A stretch of 64,000 nt of DNA from Chionoecetes opilio. Lineage: Eukaryota > Arthropoda > Malacostraca > Decapoda > Majidae. Under the pieces are notes generated by a model, which saw only the letters and a list, made by a program, of their open reading frames with translations, did no database searches and was not told the DNA's origin. The position numbers and the translations under genes were made by a program. Numbering within the stretch: position 1 is the stretch's first letter; the number at the start of each line of letters is the position of its first letter. Shown one piece after another: positions 11,491 to 34,750 of this stretch. Where the stretch lies: NCBI GenBank assembly GCA_016584305.1, contig JACEEZ010006000.1, forward strand, positions 7,501-71,500. Reading direction: 5' to 3'.

Positions 11491-11773
11491 AGTGGTCTAT
11501 GCCTTGTCCATTAGCTAATTTGGTTTATTGAGTTGCTTTTTCGTAGTTTTATGGCTAACAACAGACATTTTTTTATAGCAAAGGCAGGATCTGGGCATAA
11601 AGGGGTTTAAGGTGTATTTCAGCTCCAGAAAAAAAATACTTATGCTTCAGCTCATGACAGTTCGTTGGGCTCCTCCAGTCTGATGGCTTGAGGTCTGCTG
11701 ACGAAACCCAAGAAGGAGAGCATGAAACATTATGTAGAGAATGATCAAGTTAAACTAATGTTCCAAAATATAT

Positions 11774-13167
<1,394 letters not shown>

Positions 13168-13360
13168 TCTAAGAAGAGATACAGTAAAGGCCAAACAAAC
13201 ACGAAAAATATTATAACATACCATAAATCTAACTAGGTACGTATGTATATGCAAAGTCAATACGTACAAAGTCAATACGTACAAAGTCAATACGTACAAA
13301 GTAGTGTTTCTTATCGCTGTATCGATGTAGAAAATGAAAACAGCATTCATGAATTGTAAG

Positions 13361-14647
13361 TTAAAGTAATCGTCCAGACCCAATTTTTTTTTGCCGAATT
13401 ATGTTGAATGTACATTCAAAACACCTAATCCACCAAAAATAATTGATTTCCAGGCCTTATTTCCGTAAAAACACGACTTTTGTAAAAAGCGCGCGAAAAA
13501 AAAAATCTTCCCTCCAACAGGGCTACGACTGTTATTGATGACGTCAGAACAGGGACGCCCGCAGACACTCTGTCTGACACCTGTCGGCAAATGTTATGAT
13601 GAGCGATTGTACTTCGGTGTCAGACAGTGAATCTGTCGCTGTGACAGATCTAGAGTACGATGCTCAATCTGACACCGAAAGAAATGACGCTGGTCGCGTA
13701 TACTATGAGGAAAACGAACCTCAGATTGTCATGGGATCCTATATGTTTGAGCCCGAGTACGAGGTGGATGAACAGGTGTTAGCAGAGCCTGAGGTTCAGC
13801 AGGAGGACCTGGCACTTCTCCAAAACATGGATTGGTAAATAAGGTTAAACCATGTGTATGTGGGAATCACAATGAAGGTACTTTCGAGAAAATCCTATGG
13901 TTAGTTTTGGAGCTACAGTCAAACGTCATTACTCGGAAACCACATACTAGCATTAACTACAGCATAGAGTTGGAAAATATGCGGGCGGGAAGGCAGAAAG
14001 TGTGACAGCCACACCACCACAGGGTCTCTCACCACAGGGCACGCCCACTCCACAACTGGTTTACTTGGTCTTGTTAAGAGGCAAAGCCTCAGTCGTGGTG
14101 GTCCACCTCTGCTGCGAGTCCTGGCGTCCCTGTCTAACAGGGCCACCTGGTCTGGTATGGTGTTGGACTGAGTCACTTGTCTTACGGGGGGGCGCCGTTT
14201 CTCAACACAACTGCTCGCCCCAACACACTATAGGCGTGTATCACCCTACACACGCCACTCCTTTCCGTGTGCAAACTTTTCTCGAAAGGCACAGCTGTCT
14301 TGCTGCACCCATAAAGGATGCATGCATGTGGCATATAGCAAAACAAATCTATCAGAAACACCCAAATATCTTCAAGTACTATATTTATCTCTGTGTTTAC
14401 GTGCCTCTCTGATCAGCGCGGGAAGATGAGCCTCCCTGATGGTACGTCACCGAGCCTGAGCCTGAGCGTCTGCAAACCTTGAGAGCGTTTTGAAAACTCG
14501 GGGAATTTGCAGATTTTGATTGCGGATTATTTAAAAACGGCTGACTGGATACAAAAAGTGACGACGTATTGTTGATATACTCGTTAATGGCTATGATTTG
14601 ATTGCATTAAATCAGGAATGATGAAATGGTCTGGACGATTACTTTAA
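13361..14647 (+). mobile_element. TTAA-bounded TIR element, 1.29 kb, with ORF
   Basis: 13361-13380 reads TTAAAGTAATCGTCCAGACC and 14628-14647 is its exact reverse complement. TTAA forms the outer 4 bp of each end, as for a piggyBac-type target duplication, leaving a 16-bp inverted repeat. The element carries an acidic ORF at 13596 and another open frame around 14002-14412. No transposase motif was recognised, so it is probably non-autonomous. The family is distinct from the 210-bp TTAACCCCTT MITEs. Confidence 0.7.
13596..13838 (+). CDS. Acidic ORF inside TTAA element; possible P2X7-ballast-like N-terminus
   Basis: An 80-codon ORF starting ATGATG. It is rich in Asp, Glu and Ser (SVSDSESVAVTDLEYD, residues about 6-21), followed by MGSYMFEPEY (about residues 47-56), and ends ...LLQNMDW before TAA. 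The layout of an acidic stretch, a YxFEP motif and a '..DW' just before a Cys cluster is what I recall from stand-alone proteins related to the zinc-binding C-terminal 'ballast' of P2X7; this is a tentative match from memory. The final TGG overlaps a plausible donor (TG|GTAAAT, exon end 13834). Just past it another frame encodes a Cys-x-Cys-Gly-Asn stretch (about 13858-13873). It could be the first exon of a two-exon gene, a frameshifted pseudogene, or an unrelated piggyBac-type acidic N-terminus. Confidence 0.35.
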   Translation: MMSDCTSVSDSESVAVTDLEYDAQSDTERNDAGRVYYEENEPQIVMGSYMFEPEYEVDEQVLAEPEVQQEDLALLQNMDW

Positions 14648-14727
14648 GATTGACCGAAAGAGACGTGACGGGACCCCATGAGCATGACGTCTCCTTTCTC
14701 TTATATTACAACTATTCTCTGTTGCTT

Positions 14728-14912
14728 TAACGAGGTGAAAAATCCTGACCCCTTGCTGCTTACTGACTGATATTTGATGCCAGGAGAAGGGAATACTACG
14801 CTTCTTCTAAATTTCAGCTATATTTCATCACAGTTAACCATATTATCAGGTAAACATGGGCATAACTTTTAGCATGAGACCTTAAGATAGAATGGAATTT
14901 TCGCCTCGTTAA
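14728..14912. mobile_element. 'AACGAGG' MITE, complete single copy
   Basis: TAACGAGGTGAAAAATCC at the left and GGAATTTTCGCCTCGTTA at the right are inverted. The orientation is opposite to 3583-3767. This is the cleanest unexpanded copy in the window. Confidence 0.75.
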
Positions 14913-14936
14913 AAGAAATAGACAGTATAGGTAAAC

Positions 14937-15076
14937 ACACACCCACCCACCCACCCACCCACCCCCACCCACCCACCCACCCACCCACCCACCCACCCAC
15001 CCCCCCACCCCCACCCCCACCCACCCACCCACCCACCCACACACAAACACACACCCACCCACCCACACACACACAC
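14937..15076. repeat. (CCCA)n then (CA)n microsatellite
   Basis: Tetranucleotide CCCA units with short CCCCCA variants, ending in CA repeats. Confidence 0.95.
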
Positions 15077-15186
15077 GTACTCACATAATGGTTGTTTCTG
15101 GTGTCTCCTCTGCCAGGTTCAGGAAGTAGGTCGTGTGGTTTAAATGCTGGGATATGACCTGCAAAGAACATAAGAACACAAGCTGG

Positions 15187-15432
15187 AAAAGCGTAGATTT
15201 AAAAAAGAAATAGGGAAAAACTGGTTCACAAATAGGGTGGTAAATGATTGGAATGGACTCAGTAGACAGGTAGTTAGTGCGGAGTCATGAGGGAGCTTTA
15301 AAGGGAGGCTGGATACATTCATGGATGGGGATGAAAGGTGGATGTAGGTGGTGTTAAGTAACAAGAACTACCTCGTGCAGGTCTGACGGCCTCTTGTAGC
15401 TTCCTTATTTCCTTATGTTCTTATGTAAGGAA
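15187..15432 (+). mobile_element. CR1-type LINE 3' end, sense on plus
   Basis: Encodes fragments of the C-terminus seen in the longer copy at 34751-36027 ([10 protein letters not shown], then the 'DKFMDGDERW'-like end), then the shared tail 'CTCTTGTAGCTTCCTTATTT' and ATGTTCTTATG repeats. 5'-truncated and frame-damaged. Confidence 0.75.
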
Positions 15433-15611
15433 GCTACAAGAAGCCGTGAGTAAAAAGCAAAGAGCAAAGCAGCAACAAATAACACTGTGACCTGAGGAAG
15501 ACAAACCCCCCGGAGGCATGTCTTCCTTCCTGCAAGCTGTCACAAGTCAGAGAAAGTGTCGGCTTTAAAATGTGGGATGTTACGCATGTCACAAGTATGT
15601 ATGTATGTATG

Positions 15612-16065
15612 TACAGGAGAACCTCGTTTAACCGGCATTTAAAACAACGGCAGCCTCAAAACAACGGCACTAATCGTCCCAGGCTTTTTTTTTTTTTTTT
15701 TTTTTTTTTCCCACTGATAAACTCTGGAACTCTCTTCCTGTTTCTATTTTTCCACTTTCCTATGACTTACATCTTTTCAAAATAAGAGTAACAAGACACC
15801 TCCCGAACTAAATTGGCTCACCCCTCTTTTTTATTTTATTCTCTTACTGTCTTCTTTATAGGGACTGCCAACTAAGCGGGCTTTGTGTTACCCATTTTTG
15901 TTGTGTCCTTGGCCAGTTCCTTGTGATGGGAAAAAAAAAAGAAAAAAAAAAAAAAAAGGGATTTTGGGCGATTCCATAAGAGTAACTCTCAAAACAACGG
16001 CAAAATGAGTTATCCGGCATGCGCTCCCCCCCCCGAGGGTGCCGGATAAACGAGGTTCTCCTGTA
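15612..16065. mobile_element. Pogo/Tigger-like MITE 'CAGGAGAACCTCGTT' with LINE tail inside
   Basis: TA-flanked ends TACAGGAGAACCTCGTTTAA and AACGAGGTTCTCCTGTA are inverted. At about 15710-15960 it holds a LINE 3' fragment ('CTCTTACTGTCTTCTTTATA', then poly-A). The same fragment stands alone at 58137-58297 and is expanded at 39966-40480. Confidence 0.7.
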
Positions 16066-16406
16066 TGTATGTCTATGTTTGGAGAGTTAATAGAAAAGAG
16101 ACAATGATTATTCCTTCCTGCAAGCTGTCACAAGTCAGAGCAAGGGTCTGCTTTAAATTGTGGGATATTACGCATGTCACAAGTATGTATGTATGTATGT
16201 ATGTATGTCTTGTTTGGAGAGTTAATAGAAAAGGGACAATGCTTATTCAAAATACCTAAAACACAAATAAAATCAAACAAATACATTTCAGATTATGGAG
16301 CTAAAAAAATATTCAAGAGTCTAGAGTGATTAACAGAAGTAATACATTTTAAAGCAGATGAAAGTGTTAGATGTTATGTCTCATCATCGTAGTTTTATTT
16401 TTTTAG

Positions 16407-16799
16407 TACAGGTTGAAGTTCCCAAACTCGGCATCCCAAGACTCGGCAACACCCAAGACTCGGCTATGGTTCCGGATTTTCCAAAACACGGCAGAACACC
16501 CAAAACCCGGCGCGTAGTTGCCGGGTCGGCCGCTGGGTGCCACCACACTAGGCCGCTTGGTTTCTCCCGCCGATTTGTTTGTTGTTATTGTTCAGTGGTG
16601 TTGTGACTGTAGAGTTGTGTACACTGTTATTTTGTGTACTTCTACAGGTCTGTTATTGATATTATGGCTCCCAAACGTCCAAACGTGATTTTCATGCTTT
16701 TTTTCCCCTTAATATATCTACGTTCTAAAAGTCGGAAAATTCCATTGCTCGGCTCGGCGCTGGTCCTGAGGTTGCCGAGTTTGGGAACTTCAACCTGTA
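16407..16799. mobile_element. Tigger-like MITE 'CAGGTTGAAGTTCCC', copy 3
   Basis: Same ends and interior as copy 2, including ATGGCTCCCAAACGTCCAAAC at about 16663. Both flanks carry nearly the same 55 bp (AATACATTTTAAAGCAGATG..., at 16340 and 16799), so the insertion sits inside a duplicated segment. Confidence 0.8.
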
Positions 16800-17419
16800 A
16801 TACATTTTAAAGCAGATGAAAGTGTTAGATTGTTAGTTATGTCTCATCATAGCTTGGTCATGCTAAGAGGCGCCGTACTGCAGGATTACAGACATGCGGA
16901 ATTGTCAAAAAGCTTCAGTGAGATGATCCATGTAGGAAAAAACCAGAAGCATCCAAAAAGCACTGTTGGGTGAGTGATATAAATATGCTTACTGCAGTTA
17001 ATTCCTTACTGGATATGTGTACGTGAAGTGCAATGGGCTCTCTAGCAACATACCTGAACTTGTGTGTACAGGAGGTAATATGCTGTACAGCAACATAAAG
17101 TACGGAAAATACAGAGGCTTTGAAAAAAGAAGGAAATGAAAGTTCAGTCATGATAGCACACCTCAAAAATAAACCTTCCTCTGAACTCATGGGCTGTAGT
17201 AATGACACTTGGTGAGAGTGTGTTTAAAGCACTGTCAGGAAAGAGTAATTGTTACTTAAAGATAAATTCTGTAAGAAAGACGAAATAATGCATTACAGGT
17301 GCGGTGAATATGGATTATGTGAAAGATAAATTCACTGACAGCTGTTAATTCTTACTTGCAACAGAAAAACACCCCACTGATAATGGTCCTCTAACAAAAG
17401 GAATATCACTGAAAAATTA
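16800..17419. other. Unassigned; no exon recognised
   Basis: The minus strand holds a 97-codon open frame (16915-17208) with no recognisable domain. The missing last NRAMP exon could lie here or further left, but I found no acceptor plus short ORF that I could defend. Confidence 0.35.
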
Positions 17420-18640
17420 AATTGGCTGTACAGTGAAATATGAAATTGGTTGTACAGTGAAATATGAAATTGGTTGTACAGTGAAAGATGAAATTGGCTG
17501 TACAGTGAAAGATGAAATTGGCTGTACAGTGAAAGATGAAATTGGCTGTACAGTGAAAGATGAAATTGGTTGTACAGTGAAAGATGAAATTGCTGTACAG
17601 TGAAAGATGAAATTGGCTGTACAGTGAAAGATGAAATTGGCTGTACAGTGAAAGATGAAATTGGCTGTACAGTGAAAGATGAAATTGCCTGTACAGTGAA
17701 AGATGAAATTGGCTGTACAGTGAAAGATGAAATTGGCTGTACAGTGAAATATGAAATTGGCTGTACAGTGAAAGATGAAATTGGCTGTACAGTGAAATAT
17801 GAAATTGCCTGTACAGTGAAAGATGAAATTGGCTGTACAGTGAAAGATGAAATTGGCTGTACAGTGAAAGATGAAATTGGCTGTACAGTGAAAGATGAAA
17901 TTGGCTGTACAGTGAAAGATGAAATTGGCTGTACAGTGAAATATAAAATTGGCTGTACAGTGAAAGATGAAATTGGCTGTACAGTGAAAGATAAATTGCG
18001 CTCGTAAGAAAGTGAAAAGATGAAATTGGCTGTACAGTGAAAGATAAATTGGCCTGTACAGTGAAAGATGAAATGGCTGTACAGTGAAAATGAAATTGGC
18101 TGTACAGTGAAAGATAAAATTGGCTGTACAGTGAAAGATGAAATTGGCTGTACAGTGAAAGATGAAATTGGCTGTACAGTGAAAGATGAAATTGGCTGTA
18201 CAGTGAAAGATGAAATTGGCTGTACAGTGAAAGATGAAATTGGCTGTACAGTGAAAGATAAAATTGGCTGTACAGTGAAAGATAAAATTGGCTGTACAGT
18301 GAAAGATGAAATTGGCTGTACAGTGAAAGATGAAATTGGCTGTGCAGTGAAAGATGAAATGCCTGTACAGTGAAATATGAAATTGGCTGTACAGTGAAAG
18401 ATGAAATTGGCTGTACAGTGAAAGATGAAATTGCCTGTACAGTGAAAGATGAAATTGGCTGTACAGTGAAAGATGAAATTGGCTGTACAGTGAAAGATGA
18501 AATTGGCTGTACAGTGAAAGATGAAATTGGCTGTACAGTGAAAGATGAAATTGGCTGTACAGTGAAAGATGAAATTGGTTGTACAGTGAAAGATGAAATT
18601 GGCTGTACAGTGAAAGATGAAATTGGCTGTGCACTAAAAT
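17420..18640. repeat. 24-bp minisatellite, about 50 copies
   Basis: The unit contains 'GTACAGTGAAAGATGAAATT' plus GGCT. As 24 is a multiple of three, several frames stay open on both strands; these are artefacts. The array lies 0.1 kb downstream of the last NRAMP exon found, so it is probably in its final intron or 3' region. Confidence 0.93.
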
Positions 18641-18750
18641 CCTGCTTTGTGCTGAGAGATATTAATAGCAAACACTCAATCAAGGTTAGGAAATTAGGAC
18701 TGCAATGATCAAAATAGTAGTAATAGTCCCCATTTCCAGCTGGCTCTCAC

Positions 18751-30593
<11,843 letters not shown>

Positions 30594-30639
30594 CTTTGCA
30601 GGCACAGATCATGTACTGGAAAAAATATATTACTTCATT

Positions 30640-31265
30640 ATTCAAAGTGTCGTCAAGTGGTCAGTGCAGTCATTAGGGAGCTTTAAAAGGAGGCTGGATA
30701 ATTTCATGGATGGGGATGAAAGATGGATGTAGAAAAGAAAAAACTTCATTATTCAAACAGTGTCGTCAAGTGGTCAGTGCGGAGTCAATAGGGAGCTTTA
30801 AAAGGAGGCTGGATAAATTCATGGATGGGGATGAAAGATGGATGTAGAAAAAAAAAACTTCATTATTCAAACAGTGTTGTCAAGTGGTCAGTGCGGAGTC
30901 AATAGGGAGCTTTAAAAGGAGGCTGGATAAATTCATGGATGGGGATGAAAGATGGATGTAGAAAAAAAAACCTTCATTATTCAAACAGTGTCGTCAAGTG
31001 GTCAGTGCGGAGTCAATAGGGAGCTTTAAAAGGAAGCTGGATAATTTCATGGATGGGGATGAAAGATGGATGTAGAAAAAAAACACTTCATTATTCAAAC
31101 AGTGTCGTCAAGTGGTCAGTGCGGAGTCAATAGAGAGCTTTAAAAGGAGGCTGGATAATTTCATGGATGGGGATGAAAGGTGGATGTAGGTAGTGTTAAG
31201 TAACAGGAACTACCACGTGTAGGTCTCGCAGCCTCTTGTAGCTTCCTTATTTTCTTATGTTCTTA
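30640..31265 (+). repeat. Tandemly repeated CR1-type LINE 3' end
   Basis: Five head-to-tail units of about 115 bp, each with 'GGGAGCTTTAAAAGGAGGCT' and 'CATGGATGGGGATGAAAGAT'. The last continues into the normal LINE tail (CTCTTGTAGCTTCCTTATTT, TTCTTATG). It lies just 5' of NRAMP coding exon 1. Confidence 0.85.
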
Positions 31266-31324
31266 CGTGTAACTTTAAGCTATACTGAAATGAAAGCATC
31301 CATGTCAGTAATTCTTGGATATCT

Positions 31325-31535
31325 TTGCCTATGACCTACTAACACTAACTGGTTCTATTGGTCTGATAACTGATACACTTCAAACCACGACTTCTAATAC
31401 CAACGCGGAGCTGTAGTGAGAGCTTATATCACGGCTATGACCTACTAACACTAACTGGTTCTATTGGTCTGATAACTGATACACTTCAAACCATGACTTC
31501 TAATACCAACGCGGAGCTGTAGTGAGAGCTTATAT
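31325..31535. repeat. Direct duplication of about 105 bp
   Basis: 'TATGACCTACTAACACTAAC ... GAGAGCTTATATCAC' occurs twice in tandem. Confidence 0.85.
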
Positions 31536-31739
31536 CACCCTGCTGATAACGAAAATGGCAATCTTTAGAGATACTAGTACATACATACATACATACATAC
31601 ATACAACTGCGTACCACTTAATCTGGCTACTGATAAGCTGCTGACTTATCTGACATTTCCCATAGGTGCAAAGGCTGGCTTCCTAGATTACACTTCCCTT
31701 TCCTCTCATCATGGAGTCTAGCTAATATAAAAAGCTCAT

Positions 31740-32655
31740 AATAATGCCCTGTACTATCAATATATTTATATTGACTTAATTTTAGGGTACTTTTATTTAT
31801 AATTAATTTTTTTGGGTCTAATTTATTTATTTCATTTTTTTTTTCTGTGTAGTCTAAATATAAAATAAAAATAAAAATAAAAATAAAAATATAAATAAAA
31901 AGCTAATATAAAAAGTTAATAATAATAATGCCCTGTACTATTATCTATACTTTTATTTACTTTGTTTTTATTTTATTTTCCTTACATTTTTTTTCATTTT
32001 TTGCATTATTAATTTTTTCTGTATTATTATTATTATTCTTCCTAATTTTACTTTTATTTATAATTAATTTTTTGGGTCTAATTTATTTATTTCATTTTTT
32101 TTCTTTTCTGTGTAATCTAAATAGCTAATATAAAAAGTTAATAATAATTCTCTGTACTATTATTTACACTTTTATTTACTTTGTTTTAATTTTATTTTCC
32201 TTACATTTTTTTTTCATTTTTTGCATTATTAATTATTTTTCATTTTTTGCATTAATAATTATTTTTTCATTTTTTGCATTATTAATTTTTTTCATTTTTG
32301 CTTATATTTTTTTTCATTTTGCATTATCAATTTTTGTTAAGTTTTTGATTTTAAATTTTTTTTCATTTTTGCATACTAATTTTTTTGCACTTTTTGCATT
32401 ATAATTTTTTATTCATTTTTGGCTATAATTTTTCTATTTCATTTTTTGCATTATAATTTTTCTTCTCTTTTGAAATCTAATTTTTTTTCATTCTTGCATA
32501 TAATTTTCTGTCATTTTTGCATTATTAATTTTTTTCATTTTTGATACAATTTTTTTTCATTTTTTGCATTATTAATTTTTTTTTTCATTTTTTGCATTAA
32601 TTTTTTTTTTCATTTTTTGCATTATTAATTTTTTCTGTATTATTATTATACTTCC
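31740..32655. repeat. T-rich low-complexity tract
   Basis: Degenerate repeats of TTTTTTCATTTTTTGCATTA with duplicated blocks ('CTAATATAAAAAGTTAATAA'). Confidence 0.85.
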
Positions 32656-32834
32656 TACTGTGTGGCTATCAGGAGACGTGAAGTACCTAGTCTGTAGAGA
32701 AAGATTGACTCTAGGCTCTTGGTTATATTCCATACACTTACCAAACTTATGTAAGAGCGTGACTGACTACTATCTTATCTATGTATCTATGTATAGGCCT
32801 AACTGACGCCCCTTCTTTATAATTCCCCTAAGGT

Positions 32835-33515
32835 CATGGCCGTGATAAATCCACCTTTCATCCCCATCCATGAAATTGTCTAGCCTCCTTTTAAAACTCC
32901 CTAATGACTCCGCACTAACTACCTGACGACTGAATCCATTCCAATCATTTACCACCCTGTTTGTGAACCAGTTTCTCGCTATTTCATCTCACTTTCTTCC
33001 ATTCTTTATGTGACAAAACCACCTTTGAGTATTGTGATTCATTGTTTCATCTTCTCAGCCACTCCACAGTACACTCATTCACCCTTACTTTACACCAAGT
33101 CTGTTACACTTTCCCTCTGTCTATGTACATAAACCTGGAATTCGGTCTCTCTCTACAAGGGTGCAATCTCACCTTATTTGGCCTCCTAACAACTATAAGA
33201 ACATAAGAATATTAGGAAGCTACAAGAGGCCGCAAGACCTACACGAGGTAGTTCCTGTTACTTAACACTACCTACATCCACCTTTCATCCCCATTCATGA
33301 ATTTATCTAGCCTCCTTTTAAAGCTCCCTAATGACTCTGCACTAACTATAACAACTATAAGAACATAAGAATATTAGGAAGCTACACGAGGCCGCAAGAC
33401 CTACACGAGGTAGTTCCTGTTACTTAACATACCTACATCCACCTTTCATCCCCATCCATGAATTTATCCAGCCTCCTTTTAAAGCTCCCTATTGACTCCG
33501 CACTAACTATAACAT
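32835..33515 (-). mobile_element. CR1-type LINE 3' ends, antisense, two in tandem
   Basis: 32843-32990 and two head-to-tail copies at about 33192-33355 and 33356-33515. All read 'AACATAAGAATATTAGGAAG ... GAGGCCGCAAGACC ... CTTTCATCCCCAT'. Strongly 5'-truncated. Confidence 0.8.
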
Positions 33516-33539
33516 TCACAAGGCTACTAGACTGCATCA

Positions 33540-33752
33540 TTAACCCCTTGAGGCCCAGAACGTAATTTCCATTGTAATTAGGGTACCATTAGACGATTTT
33601 TAGTGACTATAAGCAATATTCTAATAGATATGACCGGTTTAGTATCCTTGTCCTAATAGTTAATTTGGTATAATCAGTCCCTTTACGTAATTTTATGGCT
33701 AACAACAGACAATTTTTATATAGCAAAGGAAAGATCTGGGCGTGAAGGGGTT
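33540..33752. mobile_element. TTAA MITE, right end decayed
   Basis: TTAACCCCTTGAGGCCCAGA to GCGTGAAGGGGTTTA. Confidence 0.75.
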
Positions 33753-34000
33753 TATTAGTTTACAGTACATCTTAACACGCATATGATTAGTGAAGCACGT
33801 TCAGCAGTCTCGTGACATCCCGTGAGTCACATCCCGGGTGACAAGTGGGGATGCGAGCTTTGACTCAGCCCCCCACAGATAGAGGGACAAGTAGTGCAAT
33901 CTCCAAGCACTTGTGATGATTCAACACTTCACTATCTATATAGGAAATACCACTGGACACAACTAGTAATAATGCGCATTTCGGTATACATGTGCAGTTT

Positions 34001-34289
34001 CAAGGGCGTAGCCAGAGGGGGGGCCAATGGGACCATGCCCCCCCCCCAATTCAACACATCTACTTTAGGAGTGTATGGTATAATTTCATCAATTTTACTA
34101 TATTGAATATCATGCAAAGAACCAATAAATGACCCCCCATAGGGCTCAATATGCCCCCAATTAAGTCATATCTTCAACAATATTCTCTGGGGGGCTTACA
34201 GCGCCTCCCAGACCCCCAGCTGGCACCCACCCCTCAACCATCATTGGGAGGTGGCCCCCCCCAAATTATTTTTCCTGGCTATGCCCTTG
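34001..34289. mobile_element. hAT-like MITE with exact 8-bp target duplication
   Basis: Ends CAAGGGCGTAGCCAG and CTGGCTATGCCCTTG are inverted, and TGCAGTTT is duplicated at 33993-34000 and 34290-34297. The 8-bp duplication and CA(A/G)GG-type end fit the hAT superfamily. C/G-rich interior, no ORF. Confidence 0.85.
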
Positions 34290-34750
34290 TGCAGTTTCAA
34301 CCAATACACAATCGGTGGTTTTAAGTATCCTGCACGTTTAATTCTCATCATATGGAGTATATCTAAAATTTCCGACAGAAATGAGTGCCAGATTCAATCA
34401 ATTCACATCAAACTATTCAGGAAAACCATCTTTCGGCTTCGATATCGGTGAATGCCCACTACCGAAATTCTACCTACCGTACTATCCTGGCCCCACACCG
34501 TATACTAACATTGATTTCCGACAAAAATGGGTATTATTCCAGATGAACACCGAATTCACTTTGGTGGCCGAAACTATATTTTTCTGGTGAGTTTTGATGT
34601 GTTATGAATTAATCTGCTAACTGTTTCTGTCGCAAATATTTTTTTTTTTAGATACAGGTTAGGTTAGGTATAGGTTAGGTTAGGTATAGGTTAGGTTAGG
34701 TATAGGTTAGGTTAAGTATAGGTTAGGTTAGGTAAAGGTTAGGTTAGGTT

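Larger units (their letters stand above)
10180..11610. mobile_element. TTAA MITE interrupted by an approximately 1.2-kb nested insertion
   Basis: The left half (TTAACCTCTTGAGGCCCAGAA) runs to 'TATCCTTGTCCA' near 10292. The right half resumes at 'CCTTGTCCATTAGCTAATTTGG' near 11503. The repeated CCTTGTCCA is a 9-bp target duplication of the inserted DNA, whose ends (TAGATCACT and AGTGGTCTA) are inverted. Confidence 0.65.

Noticed and set aside
14814..15171. Gly/Val/Trp-rich minus ORFs
   Set aside because: Derived from the CCCA microsatellite.
17406..18708. ORFs of 405-425 codons in the 24-bp repeat
   Set aside because: Unit length is a multiple of three; no non-repeat coding sequence is attached.
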